Shown: positions 23,952 through 31,607 of the stretch, one piece after another
Position numbering within the stretch: position 1 is the stretch's first letter
How the letters are laid out: every line of letters starts with the position of its first letter
From: CAYJPV01 sp964372095
Lineage (GTDB): Bacteria > Acidobacteriota > Vicinamibacteria > Vicinamibacterales > JAKQTR01
Direction: 5' to 3'
Assembly (NCBI GenBank): GCA_964372095.1
Contig: CAYJPV010000005.1
Location: forward strand, 186,001 to 250,000
DNA: 64,000 bases
Position numbers and translations under genes: made by a program
The notes under the pieces: generated by a model
Told to the model about the DNA's origin: nothing
The model's input: only the letters and a program-made list of their open reading frames with translations
The model's database searches: none

Positions 23952-23980
23952 TTGACACCCCGGACCGGGTCGCGTATAAC
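23952..23980 (+). promoter_or_regulatory. Sigma-70 promoter of the HU gene
   Basis: TTGACA (23952-23957) and TATAAC (23975-23980) are exactly 17 bp apart. The predicted start near 23987 gives a leader of about 50 nt before the HU ATG at 24039, which has AGGAGG upstream. The promoter starts 12 bp after the S41 stop. Confidence 0.8.
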
Positions 23981-24038
23981 CGCCCACGGCGCGGGCGAAC
24001 GCGGTGCTCACGTTGTCAGCGCGCCACCAGGAGGACGA

Positions 24039-24311
24039 ATGAACAAGCAGGATCTCATCGCGAAGATCGTGAAGGACACCGGCTCCACCAAGACCGCCGC
24101 GGCGGCGATGCTCGACTCGGTGCTCGACAGCATCGGCAAGGCGCTCAAGAAGGGTGATACGGTCACCTTCGTGGGGTTCGGCACCTTCAAGACCTCCGTG
24201 CGCAAAGCCCGCACCGCCCGCAATCCGCGGACGGGCGCGCCGATCAAGATCGCCAAGCGCCGCGTGCCCCGGTTCACGGCCGGCAAGGGCCTCAAGGATC
24301 TGGTCAAGTAA
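24039..24311 (+). CDS. hup: HU-family DNA-binding protein
   Basis: HU is a nucleoid-associated dimer that bends DNA. The 90-residue protein is of standard length and shows MNKQDLIAKIVKDTGSTKTAA, VTFVGFGTFKT and the DNA-binding arm RKARTARNPRTGAPIKIAKRRVPRFTAGKGLKDLV, including the proline that intercalates at DNA kinks. ATG 24039 has a strong AGGAGG upstream. It is probably monocistronic, with its own promoter and a tRNA gene with a separate promoter downstream. Confidence 0.96.
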   Translation: MNKQDLIAKIVKDTGSTKTAAAAMLDSVLDSIGKALKKGDTVTFVGFGTFKTSVRKARTARNPRTGAPIKIAKRRVPRFTAGKGLKDLVK

Positions 24312-24415
24312 CGTCGGCGCACGCAGGACGATCCCCATCCGGTTCCTGCGACGGGCATGGCCAGGCGTCACGCCCGTCGTCGGCGGACCGGGTGGGAGTT
24401 CCCCGCCCGTACACA

Positions 24416-24445
24416 TTGACTCCCAGTCCGTCGGCCGGTTATACT
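24416..24445 (+). promoter_or_regulatory. Promoter of tRNA-Val
   Basis: TTGACT (24416-24421) and TATACT (24440-24445) are separated by 18 bp, ending about 34 bp before the mature tRNA 5' end. The spacing suits a short 5' leader removed by RNase P. Confidence 0.7.
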
Positions 24446-24479
24446 GGCTGGTCCGGTAAGCCTTGTCTTTGCGAGATTT

Positions 24480-24556
24480 AGGCGCGTAGCTCAGTTGGTT
24501 AGAGCGCCTGCTTGACACGCAGGAGGTCAGCGGTTCGAGTCCGCTCGTGCCTACCA
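24480..24556 (+). tRNA. tRNA-Val (anticodon GAC)
   Basis: A standard cloverleaf can be drawn. The acceptor stem AGGCGCG pairs with CGTGCCT (one G-T pair), the D-arm is GCTCAGTTGGTTAGAGC, and the anticodon stem CCTGC/GCAGG encloses TTGACAC with GAC at positions 34-36. The T-arm is GCGGTTCGAGTCCGC, the discriminator is A, and CCA is encoded (24554-24556). GAC reads GUC/GUU valine codons. Confidence 0.95.
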
Positions 24557-24626
24557 CTCCCCCGCACTCCCGAGTCCCATCGGTGGCGGTGATCGCAACA
24601 AGGGCCCCGGGGAGTCTCACTCAACG

Positions 24627-26555
24627 ATGTCGATGAATCACGTCACGGTCACGCTTCCCGACGGCTCTGCCCGTCCGGTCGCGGCAGGTACGTCGGTCGC
24701 CGACCTGGCAGCGTCCATCTCGCCGCGCCTGGCGAAGTCCGCGCTGGCAGGGTCTGTCAACGGACGCCTGGTCGACCTGGCCTTTCCGCTCACCGAAGAC
24801 GCCGCGGTGCGCGTGGTGACGCCGGACAGCCCGGAAGCGATGGCTCTGTACCGCCACAGCACGGCGCACCTGATGGCGGCTGCGGTGACGACGCTGTTCC
24901 CGGGCACGCAGTGCGGGATCGGGCCGGCAACCGACGAAGGGTTCTTCTACGACTTCGTCGTGGACCGGCCGTTCGTGCCGGAGGATCTGGAGGCCATCGA
25001 GAAGCAGATGGCCGCGTTCGCCGCGCGCAACCTGCGGTACGAACGCCGGATGCTGCCCAAGGACGAGGCGAAAGCCCACTTCGAACGGCGCGGCGAACCG
25101 CTCAAGGTCCAGCTGATCGACGAAAAAGGCGGGCCGGTCGTGTCGTGCTACACGATCGAGGACGTGTTCATCGATTTCTGCACGGGTCCGCACGTCCCGT
25201 CGACGGGCCGGCTGAAGGCGTTCAAGCTGCTGACGACGTCGAACGCGTACTGGAAAGGCGACGCCGCCAACCAGCCGATGCAGCGTGTCTACGGCACGGC
25301 GTTCTTCAGCGACGCGGATCTCAAGGCGTACCTCCAGCGCATCGAGGAGGCCAAGAAGCGGGACCACCGCAAGCTGGGCCGTGAGCTCGGGTTGTTCTAT
25401 TTCCACCCGTGGGCCCCGGGCGCGGCGTTCTGGCTGGCCAAGGGCACCACGCTGTACAACCTGCTGGCCGACTATATGCGGGAGGTGCTCTTCCCCGCCG
25501 GGTACGTGGAACTGAAGACCCCCCTGGTGTTCAACAAGGCGTTGTGGGAAACGTCGGGCCACTGGCAACACTACCGCAGCAACATGTTCCTCGTCGAATC
25601 CGAAGGGGAACAGATGGGCATGAAGGCCATGAACTGCCCCGGCCACATGCTGGTGTTCGGCAGCGAGATGCGGAGCTACCGGGATCTGCCGTTGCGGTTC
25701 CACGAACAGACGGCGCTGCACCGCAACGAAGCGTCCGGCGTGTTGTCCGGGCTGACGCGCGTCCGCCAGTTCTCCCAGGATGATGCGCACATCTTCGTGA
25801 TGGAGTCGCAGATCGGCGAGGAGGTCGAACGCCTGCTCCGCCTGGTCCAGCGGGTCTACGGCGACTTCGGCATGGACGTGTCGATGAAGCTGTCGACGCG
25901 GCCGGCGGAGTTCATGGGCGAAATCAGTCAGTGGGACCACGCAGAGTCCGCACTGCAGCAGGCCCTGGACGCCGTGGGCGTGGCGTACACGATCAACGAA
26001 GGCGACGGCGCGTTCTACGGGCCCAAAATCGACTTCGACGTGACCGACGCGCTCGGCCGGAAGTGGCAGTGCGCCACCATCCAGCTGGACTACCAGCTGC
26101 CGCAACGGTTCGATCTCAAGTACATCGGACCGGACAATGCCGAGCACCGCCCCGTGGTCATCCACCGGGCCATCTTCGGGAGTTTCGAGCGCTTCATCGC
26201 GATGCTGCTCGAATCCTGCGCGGGAGCCCTGCCCCTGTGGATTGCGCCGGTGCAGTCCGTGGTGCTCCCCATCGCCGACCGGCATGCGGCGTACGCGACC
26301 GGGGTGCGGGACGCCCTGGCGCAGGCGGGCCTGCGGGTCCAGCTCGACGATCGTCAGGAGAAGATCGGGTACAAGATCCGCGAAGCGCAGTTGCAGAAGG
26401 TCCCGTATATGCTGGTGGTCGGCGATCGCGAGATGGCTGACGGCACCGTGTCGGTGCGGAGCCGCGCTCAGGGTGACCAGGGGCCGCAGACGGTCCCGGC
26501 GTTCATCGAGGCGGCGTGGCAGGAGATTCGCCGCAAGGGCAATAGCCCCGCGTAA
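24627..26555 (+). CDS. thrS: Threonyl-tRNA synthetase
   Basis: ThrRS charges tRNA-Thr and edits Ser-tRNA(Thr). The 642-residue protein has the full bacterial layout. A TGS domain (residues about 1-65) is followed by an N2 editing domain with HSTAHLMAAAV and CYTIEDVFIDFCTGPH, and then a class II core. In the core, MNCPGHMLVF, LRFHEQTALHRNE and VIHRAIFGS supply the Zn-binding Cys and two His. The anticodon-binding domain is C-terminal (VVLPIADRHAAYA to the end). ATG 24627 is used; ATG 24633 is an alternative. It is the first gene of the thrS-infC-rpmI-rplT group, with infC 14 bp downstream. Confidence 0.97.
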   Translation: MSMNHVTVTLPDGSARPVAAGTSVADLAASISPRLAKSALAGSVNGRLVDLAFPLTEDAAVRVVTPDSPEAMALYRHSTAHLMAAAVTTLFPGTQCGIGPATDEGFFYDFVVDRPFVPEDLEAIEKQMAAFAARNLRYERRMLPKDEAKAHFERRGEPLKVQLIDEKGGPVVSCYTIEDVFIDFCTGPHVPSTGRLKAFKLLTTSNAYWKGDAANQPMQRVYGTAFFSDADLKAYLQRIEEAKKRDHRKLGRELGLFYFHPWAPGAAFWLAKGTTLYNLLADYMREVLFPAGYVELKTPLVFNKALWETSGHWQHYRSNMFLVESEGEQMGMKAMNCPGHMLVFGSEMRSYRDLPLRFHEQTALHRNEASGVLSGLTRVRQFSQDDAHIFVMESQIGEEVERLLRLVQRVYGDFGMDVSMKLSTRPAEFMGEISQWDHAESALQQALDAVGVAYTINEGDGAFYGPKIDFDVTDALGRKWQCATIQLDYQLPQRFDLKYIGPDNAEHRPVVIHRAIFGSFERFIAMLLESCAGALPLWIAPVQSVVLPIADRHAAYATGVRDALAQAGLRVQLDDRQEKIGYKIREAQLQKVPYMLVVGDREMADGTVSVRSRAQGDQGPQTVPAFIEAAWQEIRRKGNSPA

Positions 26556-26569
26556 CCCAGGAGGCGCAT

Positions 26570-27220
26570 ATCGCTTTCGAACGTTCAGGTCCTCGTCGGG
26601 AAGAACGCACTCGGGTCAACGAACGTATCCGCGTCCGGGAGATCCGTGTCATCGACGACGCCGGCGCCCAGTTGGGGATCATGCCCCCCCAGCAGGCCCT
26701 GGCGTTGGCGCGCTCGAAGGGACTCGACCTGGTGGAAGTGGCCGCGGCCGCGACTCCGCCGGTCTGCCGAATCATGGATTTCGGCAAGTACCAGTATCAG
26801 GAGCAGAAGCGGACGCGCGAGGCCCGGAAACACCAGAAGGTGATCGAGGTCAAGGAAATCAAGTTCCGCCCCAAGGTGGACGAGCACGACTACCAGTTCA
26901 AGAAGAAGCACATCGAACGTTTCCTGGCCGACGGCGACAAGGTCAAGGCGACGATCTTCTTCCGGGGCCGTGAGATGGCCCACCCGGAGATTGGCCAGCG
27001 TATCCTCGAGCGCCTGCTGGATGAACTCCAGGACGTGGCCATCGCCGAGAACATGCCCCGACGCGAAGGGAACACGATGCACGTGATCCTGGGGCGCAAG
27101 GCGGGCGGCAAGGGGCACGCCACCCCGGGCACGAAACCGCCGAAGCCGGCACCGGCCGGCCCGGGCGAAACCAGCGATCCCGATGTCGCGGCCGAGCCCG
27201 ACACGAACCCGTCGACCTGA
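26570..27220 (+). CDS. infC: Translation initiation factor IF-3 with non-canonical AUC start
   Basis: IF-3 binds the 30S subunit and rejects non-AUG starts. The 216-residue reading begins at ATC 26570, 5 bp after a perfect AGGAGG (26559-26564). Between the in-frame TAG at 26543 and this codon there is no ATG, GTG, TTG or CTG. The next candidate (TTG 26672) would delete the conserved N-terminal block RVNERIRVREIRVIDD. IF-3 genes commonly use AUU, AUC or AUA so that IF-3 can limit its own synthesis, which fits. The N-domain (GIMPPQQALALARSKGLDLVEVA), linker (RIMDFGKYQYQEQ) and C-domain (KEIKFRPKVDEHDYQFKKKH) are intact; the tail is Pro- and Ala-rich. Confidence 0.93.
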   Translation: MAFERSGPRREERTRVNERIRVREIRVIDDAGAQLGIMPPQQALALARSKGLDLVEVAAAATPPVCRIMDFGKYQYQEQKRTREARKHQKVIEVKEIKFRPKVDEHDYQFKKKHIERFLADGDKVKATIFFRGREMAHPEIGQRILERLLDELQDVAIAENMPRREGNTMHVILGRKAGGKGHATPGTKPPKPAPAGPGETSDPDVAAEPDTNPST

Positions 27221-27258
27221 CGAGGCCGGCGACTTACGCAGCAGGAGAACAGGGAGTC

Positions 27259-27456
27259 ATGCCCAAGATAAAGACGCATCGCGGCGCCGCCAAACGATTC
27301 ACGAAGACGGCGACCGGCAAGTTCAAGCGCGGATCGGCGTACAAACGCCACATCCTGACGAGCAAGACCACGAAGCGGAAACGTCAGCTGACGAAGGCGG
27401 TCATGGTCTCGGACGCCGACCAGAAGACGCTCGAGAGGATGTTGCCCTATAAATAG
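27259..27456 (+). CDS. rpmI: 50S ribosomal protein L35
   Basis: The 65-residue product has the L35 sequence pattern MPKIKTHRGAAKRFTKTATGKFKR and ends LERMLPYK, full length for the family. It lies 38 bp after infC in the usual infC-rpmI-rplT order. Its TAG stop codon is the first three bases of a 12-unit heptad array that fills the first part of the space before rplT. Confidence 0.97.
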   Translation: MPKIKTHRGAAKRFTKTATGKFKRGSAYKRHILTSKTTKRKRQLTKAVMVSDADQKTLERMLPYK

Positions 27457-27537
27457 GGGCTAGGGACTAGGGACTAGAGGCTAGAGGCTAGCCGATAGTC
27501 GAAGGCCGAACGCCGAAGGCCGAACGCCGCTAGCCAG
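27454..27537. repeat. Heptanucleotide repeat array (12 units) between rpmI and rplT
   Basis: Twelve contiguous 7-bp units begin at the rpmI stop codon. TAGGGGC is followed by two TAGGGAC and two TAGAGGC, and after TAGCCGA and TAGTCGA, AGGCCGA alternates with ACGCCGA. Units change gradually along the array while the period stays at seven. The array interrupts what is normally a short rpmI-rplT spacer. Confidence 0.87.
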
Positions 27538-27560
27538 ATTGGCGTCAGGCATACCAGGGC

Positions 27561-27618
27561 GACGGGGTTGCCACCCCCCGCAACCGGGTCTGGCGCATCA
27601 GGGACGCTGACGCGTCCC
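27561..27618 (+). promoter_or_regulatory. Candidate structured leader of rplT
   Basis: Two hairpins can be drawn upstream of rplT: GGTTGC (27566-27571) pairing with GCAACC (27580-27585), and GGGACGC (27601-27607) pairing with GCGTCCC (27612-27618) around a 4-nt loop. L20 is known to repress its own operon by binding rRNA-like structures in the mRNA. Whether this leader mimics the L20 site is inference. Confidence 0.35.
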
Positions 27619-27652
27619 GCCACTGTCGATGTCGTGGCCATGGAGAAGCATC

Positions 27653-28024
27653 ATGCCGAGAGTCAAGCGTGGCACCGTCCGGCGAGCCAAACGTAAGCGG
27701 CTCCTGTCGCGTGCCAAAGGGTATTTCCTCACCAAGAGCAAGCTGTACCGTTCCGCCCAGCAGGCTGTCGACAAGGCCCTCAAGTACGCCTTCGTCGGCC
27801 GCCGCAACAAGAAGCGCGACTTCCGCCGTCTGTGGATCGTCCGCATCAACGCTGCGGCCCGGGAGAACAACTTCACGTACCGCCAGCTCATTCAGGGCCT
27901 GAAGCTCGCGAATATCGAGATCGACCGCAAGCAGCTCGCCGAGATGGCCGTCGCCGACGCGCCGGCGTTCACCGCCGTGGTGGACCAGGCCCGGAAGGCC
28001 GTCGAGGCCGCGGCCAAGGCGTAG
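27653..28024 (+). CDS. rplT: 50S ribosomal protein L20
   Basis: L20 is an early 23S rRNA assembly protein. The 123-residue product has MPRVKRGTVRRAKRKRLLSRAKGY, RRNKKRDFRRLWIVRINAAAR and LKLANIEIDRKQLAEMAV, full length with a short Ala-rich tail. ATG 27653 is chosen because it starts the conserved MPRVKRG and follows GGAGAAG; a longer frame from 27629 adds eight unconserved residues. It is separated from rpmI by 196 bp of repeat and potential secondary structure, longer than usual. Confidence 0.97.
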   Translation: MPRVKRGTVRRAKRKRLLSRAKGYFLTKSKLYRSAQQAVDKALKYAFVGRRNKKRDFRRLWIVRINAAARENNFTYRQLIQGLKLANIEIDRKQLAEMAVADAPAFTAVVDQARKAVEAAAKA

Positions 28025-28051
28025 GCGCAGCGCGGAAGCCGAGGAGTGCGT

Positions 28052-28327
28052 ATGGCCAGAACAGGACAAGCTGTCGAGTTCGAAGCGTTCGACCGACTCG
28101 AGGACAAGGTCAAGTTGCTGGTCGCACTGGTCGGCCGCATGCGGACCGAACAGGCCCGCATGGCCGAAGAGACCGCCCGCCTCACGCGGGAACTCGAGGC
28201 CGCGACGGCACGCCTCCACGACGTGGAGGGCGTGTCCGTCCAGGTGACGAGCCTCAAGGAAGAACGCGAGGTGATCCGGACGCGGGTCAGCTCGCTGCTC
28301 GAGCAGCTCGAAAGCCTCAACATCTAG
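28052..28327 (+). CDS. Small coiled-coil protein, probable ZapB-like division factor
   Basis: The 91-residue product is mostly one coiled coil with heptad spacing (FDRLEDKVKLLVALVGRMRTEQARM through LKEEREVIRTRVSSLLEQLESL). Its position immediately upstream of zapA and this architecture match the ZapB-type proteins that link ZapA/FtsZ at the division site. The ATG at 28052 has GAGGAG 5 bp upstream. ZapB proteins share little sequence, so assignment is by architecture and context. Confidence 0.7.
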   Translation: MARTGQAVEFEAFDRLEDKVKLLVALVGRMRTEQARMAEETARLTRELEAATARLHDVEGVSVQVTSLKEEREVIRTRVSSLLEQLESLNI

Positions 28328-28342
28328 CCGTAGGCCGAGACG

Positions 28343-28630
28343 ATGGCCGATGGTCTGGTGCCCGTCGAGATTCTCGGACAGCGCTTCCCGGTTCGAAGCA
28401 CGCTGGACGAGCGATATGTCCAGGATCTCGCCAACTACGTCGACGAGAAGATGAGGGCGGCCGAGGACGTGACCCCGGGCAGCGATGCCTTGCGGGTGGC
28501 GTTGGTGGCCGCCCTCAATCTTGCGGACGAACTCTTTCGCTCGCGCGGCCTCGGCGACGGCACTCTCGCCAGCCTGTCGGACCGGGCCACCAGGCTCGAA
28601 CGCCTCATCGATCAAGCCCTCGAGGGCTGA
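28343..28630 (+). CDS. zapA: Cell division protein ZapA
   Basis: ZapA bundles FtsZ filaments at the Z ring. The 95-residue product has VPVEILGQRFPVRSTLDERYVQDLANYVDEKM, typical of the ZapA N-domain, followed by a helix with ALRVALVAALNLADELF and a C-terminal coiled coil. It starts 15 bp after the ZapB-like gene and is followed by the 6S RNA gene, an arrangement also known in proteobacteria. Confidence 0.88.
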   Translation: MADGLVPVEILGQRFPVRSTLDERYVQDLANYVDEKMRAAEDVTPGSDALRVALVAALNLADELFRSRGLGDGTLASLSDRATRLERLIDQALEG

Positions 28631-28659
28631 CCCGTCCTGTCCCCTCGGCCCGAGCCGCC

Positions 28660-28689
28660 TTGACCCCCGCACGCGGCCGAGTCTAAGAT
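28660..28689 (+). promoter_or_regulatory. Promoter of the 6S RNA gene
   Basis: TTGACC (28660-28665) and TAAGAT (28684-28689) are 18 bp apart. The predicted start near 28696 coincides with the 5' side of the 6S RNA structure. Confidence 0.7.
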
Positions 28690-28695
28690 GACCCC

Positions 28696-28892
28696 AGACT
28701 ATTGTGGGTTCCCTGCTTTGTGCGTGATGCGCGAAGGCTCGTTTGAGCCAACGTTTCACCCAAGCGGACTGCGACGTCCGGCGGTGTGCATGCCTCCTTG
28801 CCGAGGAAGCCTGAAGCCGGGCTCATACAGCGGTCCCACCTGCTCTAGCAGGTTCATCGACCTTCCCACACGGCAAAGCGGGGCCTTTCTTG
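28696..28892 (+). ncRNA. ssrS: 6S RNA
   Basis: 6S RNA mimics an open promoter and sequesters sigma-70 RNA polymerase in stationary phase. The roughly 197-nt region between zapA and rny folds as a long hairpin. The closing stem is CCCTGCTTTG (28711-28720) with CAAAGCGGGG (28874-28883). The conserved GCATGC (28788-28793) is followed by a CCTC/GAGG stem around TTGCC and then GAAGCCTGAAG, which closely matches the conserved central region of known 6S RNAs. A pyrimidine-rich tail (CCTTTCTTGTTCTCCC) follows. Exact ends are estimates. Confidence 0.87.
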
Positions 28893-28981
28893 TTCTCCCA
28901 CCTGTTCGCCAGGGGTGTTCGGCCCGCCCGGGCGCCTGACCCCCTCGAGGCTGTCGTGCCGGAGCCTCGGAAGGACGCGGC

Positions 28982-30553
28982 ATGGAATTCGGGACGTATG
29001 TGATCAACGCCGTGGTGACGGCGGCCATCGGGGCCGCCTGGTTTTTCGTGTGGCTGAACGCCCGCAAACGCGTGGCGGCCGAGACGGTCGGACGGGCCGA
29101 GGACCAGGCCGCGCGCCTGATCCGTGAAGCCGAACGCGAAGTGGAGACCCGGAAGAAGGAGGCGCTCCTCGAAGCCAAGGAGCACGCCCACGAGTTCCGG
29201 CTCGAGGCCGAAAAGCAGGCCCGCGATCGCCGCCAGCAACTCGCGGGTATCGAGCAGGCCCTGGCACGCCGCGAAGAGAAACTCACCGAACGGGCGACGG
29301 CGCTGGACCACCGGGAACGCGACGCCCGGACACTCGAGCAGGCGCTCGCCAAACGCGACAAGGCGACGGCTGAAGCCGTCGCCCGCTACGAAGCGCTCGT
29401 CTACGAACAGCAGCGTGAACTGCAGCGCGTCGCCGGCCTGACCGCCGACGAAGCCCGGGAGCTGCTGCTCAGGCAGATCGAGACCGACGCCCGGCGCGAC
29501 GCCGCCAACATGGTGAAGCGGCTGGACACGGAAGCCCGGGAATCGGCGACCGCCAAGGCCCGCCAGTACATCACGGAGGCCATCCAGCGCTCGGCGGCCG
29601 AACACGCGGTCGAAACCACCGTCTCGGTGGTGGATCTCCCCAGCGACGACTTGAAGGGGCGCATCATCGGCCGTGAGGGCCGCAACATCCGCGCCCTCGA
29701 AATCGCCACGGGCGTCGACCTCATCGTCGACGACACACCGGGCGCCATCATCCTGTCGGGGTTCGATCCGTTCCGGCGCGAGATTGCCAAGCAGGCCATC
29801 GAACGCCTGATCGAAGACGGACGGATTCACCCCGCACGCATCGAAGAAGTCGTCGAGAAAGTCCGGACGGATCTCGAAGAAGAGGTGCGGCGCGAAGGTG
29901 AGGCGGCGGCCTTCGAACTGGGCCTGCACGACCTCCACGCGGACGTGCTGCGCCTGATGGGCCGGCTCAAGTACCGCACGAGCTACGGGCAGAACGTGCT
30001 CTCGCACTCCAAGGAGGTGGCGTTCCTGGCAGGCATCATGGCCAGGGAACTGGGCATCCAGGCCGCCGTCGCGGTGCGGGCGGCGTTCCTCCACGACATC
30101 GGCAAAGCCATCGATCGCGAGATGCAGGGCACCCATCTCGAAGTGGGCCTCGACTTCCTCCGAAAACACGGCGAGTCGAAGCCCGTCCTCGATGCGGTGG
30201 CGGCGCACCACATGGACATCGACTGGCCGTCGCTCGAGGCCATGATCGTGCAGGCGGCCGACGCCATCTCGGCAGCGCGTCCCGGCGCCAGGCGCGACAT
30301 CCTCGAGTCGTACGTGAAGCGCCTGGAGAAACTCGAGGGCATCGCCGACTCGTTCAAAGGCGTGTCCAAGGCGTTCGCCCTTCAGGCCGGCCGCGAGATC
30401 CGCATCATGGTCGAGAGCGAGAAGATCACCGACGAAGAAGCGGTGTGGCTCTCGAAAGACATTGCGCGGCGCATCGAAAACGAACTCGAATACCCTGGCC
30501 AGATCAAGGTCACGGTGATCCGCGAGACCCGGGCCGTTGAGTACGCCAAGTAA
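28982..30553 (+). CDS. rny: Ribonuclease Y
   Basis: RNase Y is a membrane-anchored endoribonuclease that initiates mRNA decay. The 523-residue protein has an N-terminal transmembrane helix (INAVVTAAIGAAWFFVW), a long coiled coil (residues about 30-200), a KH domain (GRIIGREGRNIRALEIATGVDLIVDD), and an HD domain with the metal-binding FLHDIGKAID and HHMDIDW. Length and order are canonical. It overlaps the TTG start of thiL by 17 bp. Confidence 0.97.
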   Translation: MEFGTYVINAVVTAAIGAAWFFVWLNARKRVAAETVGRAEDQAARLIREAEREVETRKKEALLEAKEHAHEFRLEAEKQARDRRQQLAGIEQALARREEKLTERATALDHRERDARTLEQALAKRDKATAEAVARYEALVYEQQRELQRVAGLTADEARELLLRQIETDARRDAANMVKRLDTEARESATAKARQYITEAIQRSAAEHAVETTVSVVDLPSDDLKGRIIGREGRNIRALEIATGVDLIVDDTPGAIILSGFDPFRREIAKQAIERLIEDGRIHPARIEEVVEKVRTDLEEEVRREGEAAAFELGLHDLHADVLRLMGRLKYRTSYGQNVLSHSKEVAFLAGIMARELGIQAAVAVRAAFLHDIGKAIDREMQGTHLEVGLDFLRKHGESKPVLDAVAAHHMDIDWPSLEAMIVQAADAISAARPGARRDILESYVKRLEKLEGIADSFKGVSKAFALQAGREIRIMVESEKITDEEAVWLSKDIARRIENELEYPGQIKVTVIRETRAVEYAK

Positions 30554-31607
30554 GCCGCTGCAGTCCGGCGAGCCGGCCCGGGGGCACGGCGAACAGCACC
30601 CGGCGCCGACCGTCGCCGACGCCGGCGAGCGGGCCGTGATCCGGCTGATTCGCCGGCGGCTCCCGCCCGCTCCCGCCTGGATTCTCACGGGCATCGGCGA
30701 TGATGCCGCCGTCGTTCAGCCCGCGCGCAACACCGTCGACGTCCTGACGACCGACGCGATGGTCGAGGGCGTACATTTCGACAGCCGGTTCACGCCGCCA
30801 TCGGCCATCGGCCATCGCGCGATGGCCGCCAACCTCAGCGATCTCGCGTCGATGGGCGCATTGCCGCGCGTCGCCCTGCTCTCGCTGGCCCTGCCCGGAT
30901 CCTGGCCCCTCGGCGATCTCGAGGCCATGGTGGACGGGCTGCTGCGCCTGGCCTCGGCCCACGGCGTGCACCTGGTGGGCGGGAACATCACGCGCTCGCC
31001 CGGACCGCTCGTCGTCGACGTCACGGCCATCGGAGCGGCCCACCACCGGCGCGTGCTGCGGCGGGCCGGCGCACGGCCCGGCGACGAGGTCTGGGTCAGC
31101 GGAGCCGTGGGGTCGGCGGCCGCCGGTCTCGCGTGGCTCGCCGGCGGCGGCCGCACCGGTGCCGGCGACGACATGCAGGGCTGCGCCGACGCCTATCTGT
31201 CCCCCCAGCCTCGCGTGCGGCTGGGTCTGCTGCTCGGGCGTAACCGCGCCGCGACGGCCTGCATCGATCTGAGCGACGGGCTGGCAGACGGGCTGACGCA
31301 GCTGGCGTCCGCGTCGGGTGTCGGGATCGACGTCGATGCGACGGCCGTGCCCGTCACCCCGGCAGCCCGTCAGTGGTTCGAGGGCCGCGGGGCCGACCCC
31401 GTGCACGCCGCCCTGGCCGGCGGTGACGACTACGAGTTGTTGTTCACCGTCCCCGGCCGCCGGCGGTCCCGGTTCGCCGGCGTCAGGCGACTGCTGGGCG
31501 ACCTGCCCGTCACACGGATCGGCCGCGTCACGGCCGAACCCGGTGTCCGTCTGTCACGCGACGGCCGCCTCGAACCCATCGACGGCGGGTACGAGCACTT
31601 CCGATGA
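30537..31607 (+). CDS. thiL: Thiamine-monophosphate kinase
   Basis: ThiL phosphorylates thiamine monophosphate to thiamine diphosphate. The 356-residue protein shows TGIGDDAAVVQ (Mg-ATP binding), LTTDAMVEGVHFD, MAANLSDLASMGALPR, LVGGNITRSPG, ACIDLSDGLADGL and GGDDYELLFTVP. The TTG start at 30537 overlaps rny by 17 bp and adds a nonconserved stretch of about 30 residues before the family core, so a later start is possible. It overlaps the DUF2062 gene by 4 bp. Confidence 0.93.
   Translation: MSTPSKPLQSGEPARGHGEQHPAPTVADAGERAVIRLIRRRLPPAPAWILTGIGDDAAVVQPARNTVDVLTTDAMVEGVHFDSRFTPPSAIGHRAMAANLSDLASMGALPRVALLSLALPGSWPLGDLEAMVDGLLRLASAHGVHLVGGNITRSPGPLVVDVTAIGAAHHRRVLRRAGARPGDEVWVSGAVGSAAAGLAWLAGGGRTGAGDDMQGCADAYLSPQPRVRLGLLLGRNRAATACIDLSDGLADGLTQLASASGVGIDVDATAVPVTPAARQWFEGRGADPVHAALAGGDDYELLFTVPGRRRSRFAGVRRLLGDLPVTRIGRVTAEPGVRLSRDGRLEPIDGGYEHFR

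Noticed and set aside
24312..24415. Terminator after the HU gene
   Set aside because: An 8-bp CGACGGGC/GCCCGTCG stem exists, but the loop is long and no T-run follows, so it is not convincing.
24480..24556. tRNA-Asp call
   Set aside because: The anticodon loop reads TTGACAC, giving GAC (valine), not GTC.
24557..24626. T-box leader upstream of thrS
   Set aside because: Only 70 bp separate the tRNA from thrS, with no T-box consensus or terminator hairpin.
24621..26285. Long minus-strand open frame opposite thrS
   Set aside because: Antisense shadow of threonyl-tRNA synthetase; no recognisable motif or ribosome-binding site.
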